A DNA stretch of 64,000 bases, taken from Paludibacter sp. GTDB taxonomy: Bacteria > Bacteroidota > Bacteroidia > Bacteroidales > Paludibacteraceae. The notes beneath the pieces are model-generated. The model was not told the DNA's origin and did not search any database. It saw only the letters and a program-made list of their open reading frames with translations. Both the position numbers and the translations under genes were made by a program. Within the stretch, counting starts at the first letter, position 1. Each line of letters starts with the position of its first letter. Shown here piece after piece: positions 62,451 through 64,000 of the stretch. The DNA is taken from the NCBI GenBank assembly GCA_028690665.1, contig JAQVAV010000007.1, positions 184,603 through 248,602 on the forward strand, written 5' to 3'.

Positions 62451-63698
62451 TTATCCAACAGATTTGTTGATTTTCAACAGATTATTTCCACTTAATTTTT
62501 CTTTCAAAATCTGCATGTCATTGCTGACTTTCAGGTCAAGAATTTTGGCGTAATGCTGAGTCGTTTTGAGGTTCTTATGGCCAAGCATTTTGGAAACACT
62601 TTCGATCGGAACACCGTTTGAAAGTGTGACAGTAGTGGCAAAGGTATGTCGGGCGATATGGAAGGTCAACTCTTTGGTGATACCACAGGCATCGGCAATT
62701 TCCTTCAAATAGGAATTCATTTTTTGATTGCTCAATATCGGTAATAGTTTCTCCTGGTTGACAACCTGCGGATGATCTTCGTATTTTTCCAAAATGGCCA
62801 TGGCTATTGGTAGCAAAGGGATATTGGACCTTGTATCTGTTTTTGTACGATTGATGAAAATCCAACGATCTCCATCAACTTCAATACCAATATTTTTTCG
62901 GGAAAGTTTCTTTACATCGGAGTAGGCGAGACCCGTAAAACAACTAAACAGGAAAATGTCTTTTACCTGATTAAGCCGGTCGGAAACAAATACCTTGTTG
63001 AACATGGTTTCAATTTCTTCCTGGGATAAGAAAGGACGTTCAACTTCAACCATTTTACTTTTGTAATTGATAAATGGGTTCTTGACTATCCAACCATTGG
63101 CCAGACAAATCCGGATGATCTTACCAAAGTTTTTGATATATTTTGAGGTCGTGTTCTGACAGCATTTGCAAACACTTTTCAGATAAAACTCATAGCTTGT
63201 AATAAACTCATGGTCGATTTTTCGGATGTCGATATCAGAAATTTTGTATTTCCATTTCATGAAATCGACAGTGTGCTTGAGTGAAGTTTCATAACGTACC
63301 AGCGTAGCTGCTGCATAATCTTTGCCAATAAGCGCTTTGATTTCGTCGTTGTGTTGTTGGAAAATGGGAACGAGCATGTGTTTGCGTTTTTCAATGCCCA
63401 AGATTTTATTCCGCATGTTTTCGGCATTGACCGGTTCATCTTCCCGGATTAATTGTTGCTGGTACTCGTAGACTTTGGCTTTTAAAGCATCAAGATGTGA
63501 ATTGATTGATCTTGCTTCAATTGTTGTACCTTTCATACAACTGCCCTCGATTGACCATTTGTCGGGGTGGGTGTATCGCTTTGTGCTCAACTCGATACGT
63601 TCGCCATCAACTGTAACTCTGATGTAAATAGGGACTAAACCATCGCTTGTGGTTTTTGCTCTCTTTGCGTAAAAGAGAATAGAAAGTTTTGCATTCAT
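62451..63698 (-). CDS. Tyrosine-type site-specific integrase
   Basis: N-terminal arm-binding domain; FTGLAYSDVKKL, FHIARHTFATTVTLSNGVPIESVSKMLGHKNLKTTQHYAKI (R..H-x-x-R..H..Y). Confidence 0.95.
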   Translation of the reverse strand: MNAKLSILFYAKRAKTTSDGLVPIYIRVTVDGERIELSTKRYTHPDKWSIEGSCMKGTTIEARSINSHLDALKAKVYEYQQQLIREDEPVNAENMRNKILGIEKRKHMLVPIFQQHNDEIKALIGKDYAAATLVRYETSLKHTVDFMKWKYKISDIDIRKIDHEFITSYEFYLKSVCKCCQNTTSKYIKNFGKIIRICLANGWIVKNPFINYKSKMVEVERPFLSQEEIETMFNKVFVSDRLNQVKDIFLFSCFTGLAYSDVKKLSRKNIGIEVDGDRWIFINRTKTDTRSNIPLLPIAMAILEKYEDHPQVVNQEKLLPILSNQKMNSYLKEIADACGITKELTFHIARHTFATTVTLSNGVPIESVSKMLGHKNLKTTQHYAKILDLKVSNDMQILKEKLSGNNLLKINKSVG

Positions 63699-63797
63699 TT
63701 GTGGTAACCTTTTGATTGTTCAAAAATACTTGTTCTGTAATTAGCCTGCAAGATGTTCAATCTTTGAACTGCTTGACATATAGTATTTTATGAGCAA

Positions 63798-63839
63798 ATT
63801 CGGGTACCCGAGCCTTTCAAAATCTCAGGGTACCCGAAT
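63798..63839. repeat. Hairpin-forming inverted repeat between integrase and transposase
   Basis: Perfect 12-bp arms ATTCGGGTACCC / GGGTACCCGAAT separated by 18 nt. Confidence 0.7.
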
Positions 63840-63887
63840 AGGTCTCCAAAAGATGGATCAAGTCAAAAAGTTTGGGGGAATAAAAAT

Positions 63888-64000
63888 TTAAGCATATATT
63901 TTTGATAGTCTAAAAAGGAAAAAAGGAATATCTCTCACTCCTCTGAATTGAGCTCTAAAAGCTTTAATTTTAGCATTAAAAGATTCTGCCGAGGCATTTG
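63888..64000 (-). CDS. ISAon1-like (ISL3-family) transposase, C-terminal end, partial at window edge
   Basis: Minus reading NASAESFNAKIKAFRAQFRGVRDIPFFLFRLSKIYA*. Confidence 0.8.
   Translation of the reverse strand, partial: NASAESFNAKIKAFRAQFRGVRDIPFFLFRLSKIYA

Overview
AT-rich Bacteroidetes/Bacteroidales-type chromosomal window. The left part (1-21.3 kb) is mostly core metabolism. It holds two tandem copies of a sodium-translocating methylmalonyl-CoA decarboxylase-type operon (carboxyltransferase, OadG-like gamma, biotin carrier, beta subunit) with methylmalonyl-CoA epimerase, then pyruvate:ferredoxin oxidoreductase, an AAA ATPase, an OMP/Ser-rich protein pair, prmA, small conserved proteins, a tRNA-Thr(CGT) and an aldo/keto reductase. 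The right part (21.4-64 kb) looks like an accessory, IS-bounded mosaic with two polysaccharide utilization loci (PULs), each controlled by an ECF sigma/FecR pair. PUL1 (+ strand, 22.2-44.9 kb) has STN-SusC, SusD, two T9SS-type jelly-roll proteins, two GH30-like, two GH16, a GH3, a GH63/GH37-like enzyme, a GH2 and a secreted amidohydrolase. PUL2 (- strand, 62.0-48.0 kb) has SusC, SusD, a heparinase II/III-type lyase with a large inserted domain, a GH5-like/aldose-1-epimerase fusion and a 5'-truncated GH78 abutting an IS4-type element. The most notable observations are: a 37-bp bipartite motif present in front of both FecR and SusC of PUL1 at identical internal spacing; terminator-like hairpins separating FecR from SusC in both PULs; paralogous GH30 and GH16 pairs that appear split between lipoprotein and T9SS export; an unusual T9SS-like C-terminal domain lacking YPNP in three consecutive genes; and a domain insertion in the PUL2 lyase. 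All family names come from reading the translations; no database search was run.
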